Position numbers and translations under genes: made by a program. The notes below the pieces were generated by a model. The model did no database searches. It worked only from the letters and a program-made list of their open reading frames with translations, and had not been told where the DNA came from. This document shows positions 24,124-32,960 of a stretch of DNA of 64,000 nucleotides, in pieces. The stretch spans positions 27,303-91,302 of the forward strand of contig JBJEQN010000122.1 in assembly GCA_051881775.1 (NCBI GenBank), written 5' to 3'. Origin of the DNA: UMGS363 sp051881775. GTDB taxonomy: Bacteria; Bacillota; Clostridia; Oscillospirales; Ruminococcaceae. Position 1 is the first letter of the stretch. Each line of letters starts with the position of its first letter.

Positions 24124-26368
24124 TTTCACGATATACACAGCCAATTGCGCCGGTGACAGCAGCAATTGTCTGTATCCGAACAAGGTGGTCATTTATGATA
24201 AGGATTCATTTATTGCAGCAACGAAAATGGATCACGTTACAGCAAAGTACAAAGGGGATTATCGCAGTAAAGACAATTTCGAGTTTGCTGACTGTATTCC
24301 GTTAGACTGCGACAATGACCATTCGGATGATCCAAAGGATTGGGTAACTCCGTTTGATATTGCACTTGAAATTCCCGATGTAGCTTTTGCAGCATCATAC
24401 AGCAGGCATAATATGCAGGTTAAAGGTGACAAATCGGAAAGACCGAGGTTTCATGTGTTTTTCCCTATTCCTGAAGTAACAGATGCGGAAGAATACACAG
24501 CGTTAAAGAAAAGAATTGCAGCCGCTTTTCCGTATTTCGATACCAATGCTCTTGACAGCGCAAGATTTCTTTATGGCAACGATTCTGAAGATGTGGAAAT
24601 CTATGATGGAAATAAGAATATCATCGATTTTCTTGATGAAGATGACTTTGCTGATTTTGATGCGAGTTTTGAGCAGGTTTCCGAGGGGCATCGCAACAGT
24701 ACAATGAGTCATATTGCAGGCAAGATTATCAAAAGGTACGGAAATACCGAAGAGGCATTCAATATTTTTCTTAAGAAAGCAGAACTTTGCAATCCGCCCT
24801 TGCCTGAAATCGAACTGAAGTCAATATGGCATAGTGCGTCCAAATTCGGCTGTAAGGTTTCAAGGCAGAAAGGGTACATTCCGCCCGAACAGTATAACTC
24901 AGATTGCAAGTTGAAACCGGAAGACTTTTCTGACGTTGGACAAGCCGCAGTTTTGGCAAGGGAATATGCAGATATTCTGCGCTATTCTCCCTCTACCGAT
25001 TATATGGTTTACAACGGAGGTTTCTGGGAGGAGTCCAAGCCAAAGTCGCAGGGCATTTCGCAGGAACTGACGGAAAGACAGCTTGCAGAGGCTGAAACTG
25101 AAATGAAAAAAGCAATGGACGAGCTTGTAAAGAACGGCGGTATGGAGATCCTTGTATCAGTGGGTGCGAAAAAAGCTGTGCAGATGTTCAACAAACAGCA
25201 GGCACACTCATTCAAGAAACTTGAAGATGCTGAAGAGTACAAGAAGTATGCCATTAAGCGGAGAGATACCAAGAATATAACGGCGGCATTAAAAGAGGCT
25301 CGTCCGATGCTTGAAGTAGAGCAGAGAAACCTTGATGCCGATGAGTTTCTGCTGAACACACCAACTCTTACTTATGATTTAAGGCAGGGTTTGAATTCTC
25401 CGTCAGAGCATAGACCGGAGCATTTTATCACCAAACAGACAGCGGTTGACCCGTCCGATGTTGGTATAGATATATGGGAGGCGGCACTTGATACATTTTT
25501 CGTAAATGATGCTGATCTTATAGACTATGTACAGAGAATGGTTGGACTGTCGGCTATCGGCAAGGTGTATGTGGAGGCACTTATTATTGCATACGGAGAA
25601 GGCCGTAACGGTAAATCGACTTTCTGGAATGTTATTGCAAGGGTGCTGGGTACATACAGCGGAAACATCTCTGCCGATATGCTTACTGTTGGGTGCAGAC
25701 GAAATGTCAAGCCGGAGCTTGCCGAGGCAAAGGGCAAGAGAATGCTTATTGCGGCAGAACTTGAAGAGGGTATGAGGTTAAATACAGCCAATGTAAAACA
25801 GCTTTGTTCCACAGATGAGATCTATGCAGAAAAGAAGTATAAAGATCCGTTTTCATATACTCCGACACATACGCTTGTACTTTATACCAATCATTTGCCG
25901 AAAGTCGGTGCTATCGACAAGGGAACGTGGCGCAGGCTTATTGTTATTCCTTTTGATGCAAGAATCGAGGGAAGTGCCGACATCAAGAACTATGCAGATT
26001 ACCTTTTTGAAAAGGCAGGCGGTGCAGTTCTTTCATGGGTCATTGAGGGAGCAAGAAAGGTTATTGCTGACAACTATAAGATTGACCCTCCGCAGAAAGT
26101 GCGTGATGCCATTGAGCATTATAAGGAAAGCAATGACTGGCTTTCCTACTTCTTAAGCGAACGCTGTGAGGTTGATCCTGCCTACGTTGCAAAATCAGGT
26201 GAGGTTTATAACGAATACAGACTTTTCTGTTCGCAGGTGGGTGAGTTTACCCGCAGTACAACAGATTTCTATACAGCCTTGGAAAGTGTCGGCTTTGAAA
26301 GATATCGTGACAAAAAAGGCAGATACGTCAAAGGCTTAAGGCTTAAGTCAGACTTTATGGAAGAGTAA
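24116..26368 (+). CDS. D5/P4-family phage primase-helicase
   Basis: ATG 24116, nine bases after GGAGGAGG, gives 750 residues. The N-terminal ~200 residues look like an AEP-type primase-polymerase with the metal-binding stretch DCIPLDCDNDHSDDPKDW and SRHNMQVKGDKSERPRFHVF. The C-terminal half is a D5_N plus SF3 helicase: Walker A AYGEGRNGKSTFWN (about residue 494), RMLIAAELEEGMRL and the arginine-rich segment KGTWRRLIVIPFDARI. It primes and unwinds phage DNA at replication start. The large palindrome with GGTGACACC ends follows immediately and may be a replication or control site connected with it. Confidence 0.93.
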   Translation: MLDFTIYTANCAGDSSNCLYPNKVVIYDKDSFIAATKMDHVTAKYKGDYRSKDNFEFADCIPLDCDNDHSDDPKDWVTPFDIALEIPDVAFAASYSRHNMQVKGDKSERPRFHVFFPIPEVTDAEEYTALKKRIAAAFPYFDTNALDSARFLYGNDSEDVEIYDGNKNIIDFLDEDDFADFDASFEQVSEGHRNSTMSHIAGKIIKRYGNTEEAFNIFLKKAELCNPPLPEIELKSIWHSASKFGCKVSRQKGYIPPEQYNSDCKLKPEDFSDVGQAAVLAREYADILRYSPSTDYMVYNGGFWEESKPKSQGISQELTERQLAEAETEMKKAMDELVKNGGMEILVSVGAKKAVQMFNKQQAHSFKKLEDAEEYKKYAIKRRDTKNITAALKEARPMLEVEQRNLDADEFLLNTPTLTYDLRQGLNSPSEHRPEHFITKQTAVDPSDVGIDIWEAALDTFFVNDADLIDYVQRMVGLSAIGKVYVEALIIAYGEGRNGKSTFWNVIARVLGTYSGNISADMLTVGCRRNVKPELAEAKGKRMLIAAELEEGMRLNTANVKQLCSTDEIYAEKKYKDPFSYTPTHTLVLYTNHLPKVGAIDKGTWRRLIVIPFDARIEGSADIKNYADYLFEKAGGAVLSWVIEGARKVIADNYKIDPPQKVRDAIEHYKESNDWLSYFLSERCEVDPAYVAKSGEVYNEYRLFCSQVGEFTRSTTDFYTALESVGFERYRDKKGRYVKGLRLKSDFMEE

Positions 26369-26378
26369 AGACAGTCTT

Positions 26379-26478
26379 GGTGACACCTTATGACATCTAT
26401 TTACTATCCTTTTCTATATAACTAAAAAAATTAAGTATATATAAAAAGTATAGTAAATGACAGTCTTAAGGTGACACC
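26379..26478. repeat. 100-bp phage palindrome, copy A
   Basis: GGTGACACCTTATGACA opens and a matching inverted arm ending AAGGTGACACC closes the element. Inside, TTTACTAT faces ATAGTAAA and TTTTCTATATA faces TATATATAAAAAG. The same architecture recurs at 41207-41305. The outer sequence GACAGTCTT-GGTGACACC is also present as a direct repeat at both ends. It is non-coding, between primase and nuclease genes. Confidence 0.75.
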
Positions 26479-26507
26479 GCTGTAAAATGCGTATGGAGGC
26501 AAGGTAA

Positions 26508-26789
26508 ATGCGTGAAAAAGAAATAGAACAGAAACTTGTTAAAGCTGTAAAGCTGGCAGGCGGTTGGTGCATTAAGTTTTCTCCTATCGGATTGGACGGA
26601 ATGCCTGATCGGATTGTACTTCTTCCAAAAGGCAGGATTGCTTTTATCGAATTGAAAGCACCAAACAAAAAGCCGAGAGCCTTGCAGAAAAGACGAATGA
26701 AACAGTTATCACAGCTTGGTTTTGCCTGTTATGTTATAGATAATATTGATGCGATTGGAGTGTTTATTGATGATATATGTTCCACATGA
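26508..26789 (+). CDS. VRR-NUC domain nuclease
   Basis: A 93-residue stand-alone VRR-NUC protein (PD-(D/E)XK superfamily). The catalytic residues are in GLDGMPDRIVLLPKGRIAFI (Asp) followed by ELKAP (Glu, Lys), with the N-terminal REKEIEQKLVKAV helix carrying the first glutamate. VRR nucleases process branched or flap DNA, and phages encode them beside a SNF2 helicase. The start is ATG 26508 with GGAGGCAAGG upstream. It overlaps the helicase gene by 20 bases, so the two are translationally coupled and probably work together in recombination-dependent replication. Confidence 0.92.
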   Translation: MREKEIEQKLVKAVKLAGGWCIKFSPIGLDGMPDRIVLLPKGRIAFIELKAPNKKPRALQKRRMKQLSQLGFACYVIDNIDAIGVFIDDICST

Positions 26790-28131
26790 TTATCAGACTT
26801 TTGCAACTGAATTTATTATTGAGCATCCAGTTTCAGCTGTTCTGCTTGAAATGGGTCTGGGCAAGAGTGTTATTACCTTAACGTCAATCAGGGAATTGCT
26901 GTACAATAGCTTTGATGTCAGCAAAGTGCTTATTATTGCACCTTTGAGGGTAGCAAGAGATACTTGGCCTGCTGAAATCGAAAAGTGGGATCACTTAAAT
27001 GATCTTACATATTTGGTAGTTATAGGTACAGAGAAAGAGAGAACAGCGGCATTAAGTAAAAAAGCTGATATCTATCTTATCAACCGTGAAAATGTGGACT
27101 GGCTTATCAATAAAAGCGGAGTTCCGTTTGATTTTGATATGGTTGTTATCGATGAGCTTTCATCGTTCAAGTCTGCATCGGCAAAACGGTTTAAGAGCCT
27201 GCTGAAAGTAAGGTCTAAGATAAAAAGAATAGTTGGTCTTACGGGAACTCCAAGCAGTAATGGACTTATGGACCTTTGGGCAGAGTTCAGGATACTTGAC
27301 ATGGGAGAAAGGCTTGGAAGATATATTTCCGCTTATCGTATGAACTATTTTGTGCCGGATAAGCGTAATCAGCAGATGATTTTTTCATATAAGCCGAAAG
27401 CAGGTGCGGAAGAGGCAATTTACAAGCGCATTTCTGATATTACCATTTCAATGAAGTCGGCAGATTTCCTTGAAATGCCCAAATGCGTTATAAACGAGGT
27501 GGAAGTCAAGCTTTCCGAAAAAGAGTGGTCTGTTTATGATGAACTGCGGCAGGAAATGGTTGTGTCCTTGGGCGAAGAGGAGATCGATGCGGCAAATGCG
27601 GCGGCTCTTTCGGGGAAACTTCTGCAGATGGCAAATGGTGCGATATACAACGAAAACAAAGAGGTATTCCATATACATGACCGTAAGCTTGATGCACTTG
27701 AGGACTTGATAGAGGGGGCAAACGGCAAACCCGTGCTTGTGGCATACTGGTATAATCATGACCTCGAACGCATCAAGAAACGGTTTGATGTCCGTGAAAT
27801 AAAGTCAAGCAAAGATATATCCGATTGGAATAACGGCAAAATACCGGTTGCTGTTATTCACCCTGCAAGTGCAGGACACGGTTTGAATCTGCAAATCGGA
27901 GGTTCAACTCTTGTATGGTTCGGTCTGACTTGGAGTCTTGAACTTTATCAGCAGACCAATGCCCGTCTTTGGCGGCAGGGGCAGAATGACACAGTTGTCA
28001 TACATCACATTATTGCAAAGGACACGATAGATGAAGATGTAATGAAGGCATTGCAGATCAAGGAGAAAACACAGGCAGACCTTATCAATGCAGTAAAGGC
28101 AAGGATCGGAGGTCATGCTTATGACGGCTAA
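26770..28131 (+). CDS. SNF2-family DEAD-like helicase/ATPase
   Basis: ATG 26770 (MIYVPHDYQTFATEFIIEHP) is preferred over an earlier in-frame ATG because it follows GGAG and matches phage homologues; it gives 453 residues. The motor motifs are the Q-motif DYQ, motif I LEMGLGKSVITL, Ia LIIAPLRVARDTW, the VVIDELSSFKS Walker B variant, GLTGTPSSNG (III), and the second-domain SAGHGLNLQ and QTNARLWRQGQNDTV. It is a dsDNA translocase that works with the coupled VRR nuclease in phage DNA metabolism. Confidence 0.92.
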   Translation: MIYVPHDYQTFATEFIIEHPVSAVLLEMGLGKSVITLTSIRELLYNSFDVSKVLIIAPLRVARDTWPAEIEKWDHLNDLTYLVVIGTEKERTAALSKKADIYLINRENVDWLINKSGVPFDFDMVVIDELSSFKSASAKRFKSLLKVRSKIKRIVGLTGTPSSNGLMDLWAEFRILDMGERLGRYISAYRMNYFVPDKRNQQMIFSYKPKAGAEEAIYKRISDITISMKSADFLEMPKCVINEVEVKLSEKEWSVYDELRQEMVVSLGEEEIDAANAAALSGKLLQMANGAIYNENKEVFHIHDRKLDALEDLIEGANGKPVLVAYWYNHDLERIKKRFDVREIKSSKDISDWNNGKIPVAVIHPASAGHGLNLQIGGSTLVWFGLTWSLELYQQTNARLWRQGQNDTVVIHHIIAKDTIDEDVMKALQIKEKTQADLINAVKARIGGHAYDG

Positions 28132-28543
28132 AGAATATCTGAACAGAGCATATATCCTCAATAATCGGATTAATGACAAGCTGATAAAGCTGGACTGCTA
28201 TAAGGAACTGTCCGAAAGTGTATCTTCTCCGGGTTTTGAGGAGAAATTCTCGGGTACAAGCAACACAGACGCTCCTTTTGCAAGATATGTTGAAAAGATA
28301 AGCAGTCTTGAAAGTGAGATAAACGCCGATGTTAAAATGCTTGAAGAAATAAAGGCAGATATTGATACGGAAATAGATAAGCTTGAAGACCCATACGAAC
28401 AGCTTATTCTTCGGTACAGATATTTGATGTTTATGCCTATGAGCCAGATAGCCAAGAAAGTGCATTACACGTTGCGATGGACACAGCATATGCACAACAG
28501 AGCGTTAGAGAATTTTGAAATAGTTCATACCGGTTCACCCTGA
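28121..28543 (+). CDS. Phage sigma-like late regulator (DUF1492/ArpU-type)
   Basis: ATG 28121 has GGAGG eight bases upstream; the ATG at 28115 is only two bases from it. The 140-residue protein is helical and charged, with long N-terminal coiled helices (SLESEINADVKMLEEIKADI) and a C-terminal sigma-region-4-like HTH (MPMSQIAKKVHYTLRWTQHM). Proteins of this type precede the terminase genes in Gram-positive phages and activate late transcription. The region downstream with repeated GTTCACCC motifs (28531-28556) may be its target. It overlaps the helicase stop by 11 bases. Confidence 0.75.
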   Translation: MTAKEYLNRAYILNNRINDKLIKLDCYKELSESVSSPGFEEKFSGTSNTDAPFARYVEKISSLESEINADVKMLEEIKADIDTEIDKLEDPYEQLILRYRYLMFMPMSQIAKKVHYTLRWTQHMHNRALENFEIVHTGSP

Positions 28544-28615
28544 GTTCACCCCAGTTCATCTGTAAATCATGCTTTTGGTGTGGTATATTTATAATAGCAA
28601 AATAGATTAGATAAA

Positions 28616-28647
28616 GCCTTGTGGTATAAATACTGCAAGGTTTTTTT
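28616..28647 (+). terminator. Hairpin with T-run before the HNH gene
   Basis: GCCTTG pairs with CAAGG around a ~14-base AT-rich loop and TTTTTTT follows. It marks the end of the early operon and the start of the packaging genes. Confidence 0.6.
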
Positions 28648-28670
28648 ATACCCACAAGGAGGCAGAGAAG

Positions 28671-29057
28671 ATGCCAAAACTTCCGAAAAAACCATGCGGC
28701 TATCCGAACTGTCCAAATCTTACTGACGGCAGATTCTGCACGGATCATGAAAAACTTGCAAGCCGTGAGTATGAGAAGTACGGCAGAGATCCCAACGTAC
28801 ACCGCAGATACGGCCGTGCCTGGAAACGCATCCGTGATAAATATGTATCGGAACACCCTTTCTGTGAACTGTGTTTTGAGAAAGGCATGCTTGTTCCTAC
28901 TCGTGAAGTTCATCACAAGCGGCCATTGTCAGAGGGCGGAACTCATGAAAGAGATAATCTCATTGCTTTATGCAAATCGTGTCACGCAAAGATACATGCC
29001 GAGCGAGGAGATTATCAAGGAAGTAAGAAATATCGTGTTTACGGCTACGATAAATAG
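28671..29057 (+). CDS. HNH endonuclease of the packaging module
   Basis: The 128-residue protein has zinc-binding cysteines (CGYPNC, FCELC, LCKSCH) and the HNH core VHHKRPLSEGG, HERDNLIALCKSCHAKIH. In HK97-type cos phages an HNH protein beside the terminase is required with the terminase for cutting at cos. Start ATG 28671 follows AAGGAGG. The neighbouring cos-like sequence and P27-type small terminase fit this role. Confidence 0.92.
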   Translation: MPKLPKKPCGYPNCPNLTDGRFCTDHEKLASREYEKYGRDPNVHRRYGRAWKRIRDKYVSEHPFCELCFEKGMLVPTREVHHKRPLSEGGTHERDNLIALCKSCHAKIHAERGDYQGSKKYRVYGYDK

Positions 29058-29125
29058 GGGCAGGGGCGGTCAAAATCTTAAAAAAATCGACCTCACGGGG
29101 AACGGCGTGGGGTCTTATGTGCGAA
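29058..29125. other. Candidate cos (packaging) site
   Basis: Between HNH and small terminase lies a G-rich segment, GGGGCAGGGGCGGTCAAAATC, then CGACC, then CACGGGGAACGGCGTGGGG and CTTATGTGCG. Similar G-rich, non-coding blocks occupy this exact place in many Firmicutes cos phages. The cut positions cannot be read from sequence. Confidence 0.45.
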
Positions 29126-29176
29126 AAAAGCAAAATCAAAAGGGTAATAAAGGGAAAAACAAGGCGGTGATGAAAT

Positions 29177-29725
29177 TTGCCTACAAAATCTAACAACATT
29201 GGCGGTCGTGGCGGTGCAAGAATCGGTGCAGGACGCAAGAAAACGGCTTTATCCGAAAAAGTCAAGAACGGAAACGGCGGCAGAAAAGTTGAAGTTCTGG
29301 ACATTCCCGATATTGAGGGAGTGGAAATGCCCAAGCCGCACGATTTTCTGTCTGCAGAACAGAGAGATGGAAGTGAACTTCAGGCATCTGAAATATACAC
29401 GGAAACTTGGAACTGGCTGAAGAAGATAGGCTGTGCATCAAAAGTATCACCTCAGCTGTTAGAGCGATATGCGATGTGTTCCGCAAGATGGATACAATGT
29501 GAGGAGATGACTAACAAGCTTGGTTTTTTGTCAAAGCATCCTACAACTCAAAAGCCAATACCGTCACCGTTTATCAACATCGGCATCAACTATATGAACC
29601 AAGCTGTAAGGCTGTGGAACGAAATATTTCAGATAGTTAAAGAGAACTGCAGTACCGATTATGATGATGCTGCACCACAGAATGACCTTATGGAAAGACT
29701 TTTGAGAGCAAGAGAGGGAAGATAA
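29177..29725 (+). CDS. terS: Phage terminase small subunit (P27 family)
   Basis: The start is TTG 29177 after AAGGCGGTGATG. The N-terminus GGRGGARIGAGRKKTALSEK is the basic DNA-binding tail seen in P27-type small terminases. The rest is helical (YTETWNWLKKIGCASKVSPQ, LLERYAMCSARWIQCEEM, INYMNQAVRLWNEIFQIVKE). It should bind the cos region and recruit the large subunit. Unusually far from its partner, the large subunit gene lies 6 kb downstream after a block of methyltransferase and accessory genes. Confidence 0.88.
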   Translation: MPTKSNNIGGRGGARIGAGRKKTALSEKVKNGNGGRKVEVLDIPDIEGVEMPKPHDFLSAEQRDGSELQASEIYTETWNWLKKIGCASKVSPQLLERYAMCSARWIQCEEMTNKLGFLSKHPTTQKPIPSPFINIGINYMNQAVRLWNEIFQIVKENCSTDYDDAAPQNDLMERLLRAREGR

Positions 29726-29883
29726 TGGACACAGAACTTACAGCGTTTGTAAAAAAGTTAAGGGCAAATAAAAAGAACATTACTTGGCAGCAGTACAAAA
29801 CCATAAAAGGACAGGCTTTGCAAGGAAATATAAAGGGTGCGGAAAAAGGACTTTGCAGGCTTTTAAATAGGAGGAGAGGCTAA
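29725..29883 (+). CDS. Small basic phage protein (52 residues)
   Basis: ATG 29725 overlaps the terminase stop (TAATG), and the frame ends in a TAA whose last base is the A of the next ATG, so three genes are coupled. The protein is very basic and reads MDTELTAFVKKLRANKKNIT, WQQYKTIKGQALQGNIKGAE and KGLCRLLNRRRG. Similar small proteins occupy this site in related phages. Function is unknown; the lysine/arginine content suggests nucleic-acid binding. Confidence 0.7.
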   Translation: MDTELTAFVKKLRANKKNITWQQYKTIKGQALQGNIKGAEKGLCRLLNRRRG

Positions 29884-31160
29884 TGCCAAAGACAACAACA
29901 GAAATGAACCTTGTACCCGTTTCAAAGCTTATTCCTTATGTAAACAACGCAAGAACGCACTCTGCGGAGCAGATAATGAAACTCCGTTCTTCTCTGCGTG
30001 AGTTTGGTTTCATCAATCCCGTTATAATCGACAGAGAGTATAACGTTATCGCAGGCCACGGAAGAATACTTGCGGCAAAGGAAGAGGGCATTGCGGAAGT
30101 TCCTTGTGTGTTTGTGGACTATCTGACCGAAGCTCAAAAGAAAGCATATATCCTTGCGGATAACCGAATGGCAATGGACGCAGGCTGGGATGAAGAACTG
30201 CTCCGCATTGAAATAGAGTCGCTCAAAGGCGAGGATTTTGACATCGGACTTACGGGTTTTGATGAAAGCGAGATCGAGGAACTCTTTAACAGCGGCAAAA
30301 AATCAGATGTTGAAGACGATGATTATGATTTGTCTGCGGCACTTGACAAGGCGGCATTTGTAAAGCGTGGAGATATTTGGACAGTCGGCAGACACAGAAT
30401 GATGTGCGGTGATGCAACATCGGCAGAAGATGTTGCGGCACTTATGGACGGGAAGAAAGCAAATCTCATAGTGACCGACCCACCCTACAACGTAGCGTTC
30501 GAGAGTTCCGACGGATTATCAATAAAGAATGATAAAATGGCTGATGAAAAGTTCTATGAATTCCTTTTGGCGGCATTTAAAAATATGGCCGAGCATCTTG
30601 AAAAAGGCGGCTCGGCTTATGTTTTTCATGCGGATACGGAAGGCTTGAATTTCAGAAAAGCATTTGTCGATGCAGGCTTTCATTTATCCGGCTGTTGTAT
30701 ATGGGTGAAGAATTCGCTTGTTCTTGGACGCTCCGATTATCAGTGGCAGCACGAACCCGTACTTTACGGATTTCTGCAGAACGGGAAACACTACTGGAGC
30801 AAGAACGCAGGCAGAAGTCAGACAACGATATGGAACTTCGATAAGCCTAAAAAGAACAAGAACCACCCAACATCAAAGCCGCTTGACTTGCTTGCATATC
30901 CTATCGGCAATTCAAGTCAGGAGAATGCGATAGTGATCGATACTTTTGGCGGCAGCGGTTCAACGCTTATGACCTGCGAGCAGACAAACCGTGTGTGTTA
31001 CACTATGGAACTTGATGAAAAGTACGCATCGGTCATTCTCCGCAGATATGTTGAGGATACCGGTGATGCAGAGGGTGTGTATGTCATAAGAGATGGTGAG
31101 AAGATACCCTATTCGGAGCTTGTGGTAGAATTGGAGGACACAGATGGAAAAGCAGAATAG
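29883..31160 (+). CDS. ParB-domain DNA methyltransferase (N6-adenine or N4-cytosine)
   Basis: The 425-residue protein joins a ParB/Sulfiredoxin-like N-terminal domain (about residues 8-95: LIPYVNNARTHSAEQI, VIAGHGRILAAKEEGI, YILADNRMA) to a beta-class amino-methyltransferase. The methyltransferase has the catalytic motif LIVTDPPYNVAF (about residue 200) before the AdoMet motif VIDTFGGSGSTLMTCE. The target recognition region lies between. Phages use such enzymes to protect DNA from host restriction or to mark packaging sites. It is coupled upstream to the 52-residue gene and overlaps the following cytosine methyltransferase by 17 bases. Confidence 0.93.
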   Translation: MPKTTTEMNLVPVSKLIPYVNNARTHSAEQIMKLRSSLREFGFINPVIIDREYNVIAGHGRILAAKEEGIAEVPCVFVDYLTEAQKKAYILADNRMAMDAGWDEELLRIEIESLKGEDFDIGLTGFDESEIEELFNSGKKSDVEDDDYDLSAALDKAAFVKRGDIWTVGRHRMMCGDATSAEDVAALMDGKKANLIVTDPPYNVAFESSDGLSIKNDKMADEKFYEFLLAAFKNMAEHLEKGGSAYVFHADTEGLNFRKAFVDAGFHLSGCCIWVKNSLVLGRSDYQWQHEPVLYGFLQNGKHYWSKNAGRSQTTIWNFDKPKKNKNHPTSKPLDLLAYPIGNSSQENAIVIDTFGGSGSTLMTCEQTNRVCYTMELDEKYASVILRRYVEDTGDAEGVYVIRDGEKIPYSELVVELEDTDGKAE

Positions 31161-32895
31161 TCTGACCCTTGGCAGTTTGTTTGACGGCTCGGGAGGATTT
31201 CCTTTAGGCGGCTTGATCTCCGGTATCACTCCATTGTGGTCATCGGAGATTGAGCCTTTTCCTATTCGTGTAACAACAAAGCGAATACCGCAGATGAAAC
31301 ATTATGGTGACATAACCAAAATAAACGGCGGAGAGATCGAACCCGTAGATATCATAACCTTTGGCAGTCCGTGTCAGGATATGTCCGTTGCCGGAAAAAG
31401 AAACGGACTTGGCGGCTCTCGTTCAAGTCTGTTTTATGAGGCAGTAAGAGTTATAAAAGAAATGAGGTGCAGGACAAATGGCAAGTATCCAAGATTTATC
31501 GTCTGGGAAAACGTCCCAGGAGCATTCAGCAGCAACAAAGGAGAAGACTTCCGAGTCGTCCTCGAAGAGATCTGCAAAATCAAAGACGAATGTGTGCATG
31601 TACCTAAACCTGCAAAGTGGCAGACCGCAGGAAAGATACTGGGAGATGATTACTCAGTCGCATGGAGGCAGTTTGATGCTCAGTTTTGGGGAGTACCCCA
31701 GAGAAGAAAACGTATCTACCTTGTCGCAGATCTTGCAGGCTGGAGTGCCGGAAAAATATTATTTGAGTCAGAAGGCTTGTCTGGGTATTCTGCACAGAGC
31801 TTCCGTTCGTGGAAAGAAACTGCCAACCGTACTGCAGAAAGCATTGGAGAAACAAGCTGCGATAGTTTGATGTTTGAAAACCACGGGCAGGACACAAGAT
31901 TTGTAGGTCCTCTTGATGTTGCACAGACCGTTTCTTCAACTTATGGAACGGGTGGAAACAATCAGCCTTTTGTAGTGCATACACCTAAAACATTGAAAAT
32001 ACGCAGCGGATGTGATGGCGGCGGCAAGGGTGCTTTGATACAGAACAATAAGTCTGCAACCCTTGGGTGCAATAATGATCAGACTGTATTTGTGCCGAAG
32101 GTGTATGGCATCTGTTCAAAGAACAGCAATTCAATGAGATCATCCAATCCCAACAGCGGTTTTTATGAGGCAGAAACAAGCAGATGCCTTGATGCAAATG
32201 GAGGTGACCCGTCCTGCAATCAGGGGGGAATGGCTGTAATAGAGGGCAACGGAACACGCCCTTCACATAACGGTGATGGCTTTAAGGAGTCCGAAGTTAT
32301 GTACACGCTGAATGCGACCGAACAGCACGGTGTCGCCTATGGTATCGGCAGACCTGCAATGAATCAAGGAATAAACGCACAGTTCAGCTTTCAGATCGAA
32401 GAGGAGGTTGAGCCTACGATCGTTGCGGCAGGTGCAAGCGGTGTGGCTCATCCGGTTTACAGTTCTTCAAAGGCATCATTCTTTACAACTGCTGAAGAGG
32501 AACTTGCAAATACGCTTGTTGCAACGGACTATAAAGACCCGCCCATCATAGGTGATGAAACACAAGAAGATTATATCGTAAGAAGGCTCACTCCAACCGA
32601 ATGTGCAAGACTGCAGGGTTTTCCCGACTGGTGGTGTGATGATCTCGGTACCGAAGAACCGACAGAGGAAGACATATCATTTTGGAGAGATGTTTTTGAT
32701 ACTCACGCAAAGGCTCTCGGCAAGAATGTTAAGCCAAAAACGGATAATCAGATAAGAAAGTGGCTCAAATCTCCTCATTCCGATTCGGCGGAATATAAAA
32801 TGTGGGGAAACGGTGTTGCTCTTCCGAATGTAGTCTTTGTGCTTTCGGGTATTGTGTACTACTCACAGCAAAAGCAGGATTATTTCTACATATAA
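31144..32895 (+). CDS. Phage DNA (cytosine-5) methyltransferase
   Basis: The 583-residue enzyme shows motif I GSLFDGSGGFPLGG, the catalytic Cys in ITFGSPCQDMSVAGKR (about residue 78), VWENVPGAFSSNKGEDF, WGVPQRRKRIYLVADLAG and the C-terminal KMWGNGVALPNVVFVLSG. The region between motifs VIII and IX (about 225-490) is very long and contains repeated AT(L/V)xATD-like segments typical of multi-target phage enzymes. It probably gives broad cytosine protection. It is the third cytosine-5 enzyme in the element and is not closely related in layout to the two of the restriction-modification operon. Confidence 0.92.
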   Translation: MEKQNSLTLGSLFDGSGGFPLGGLISGITPLWSSEIEPFPIRVTTKRIPQMKHYGDITKINGGEIEPVDIITFGSPCQDMSVAGKRNGLGGSRSSLFYEAVRVIKEMRCRTNGKYPRFIVWENVPGAFSSNKGEDFRVVLEEICKIKDECVHVPKPAKWQTAGKILGDDYSVAWRQFDAQFWGVPQRRKRIYLVADLAGWSAGKILFESEGLSGYSAQSFRSWKETANRTAESIGETSCDSLMFENHGQDTRFVGPLDVAQTVSSTYGTGGNNQPFVVHTPKTLKIRSGCDGGGKGALIQNNKSATLGCNNDQTVFVPKVYGICSKNSNSMRSSNPNSGFYEAETSRCLDANGGDPSCNQGGMAVIEGNGTRPSHNGDGFKESEVMYTLNATEQHGVAYGIGRPAMNQGINAQFSFQIEEEVEPTIVAAGASGVAHPVYSSSKASFFTTAEEELANTLVATDYKDPPIIGDETQEDYIVRRLTPTECARLQGFPDWWCDDLGTEEPTEEDISFWRDVFDTHAKALGKNVKPKTDNQIRKWLKSPHSDSAEYKMWGNGVALPNVVFVLSGIVYYSQQKQDYFYI

Positions 32896-32960
32896 ACACT
32901 TGAAAAATGTGTTGTACAGAGTAATATATGTAGTACACTAATGCTAAGGAGGCACAATAT

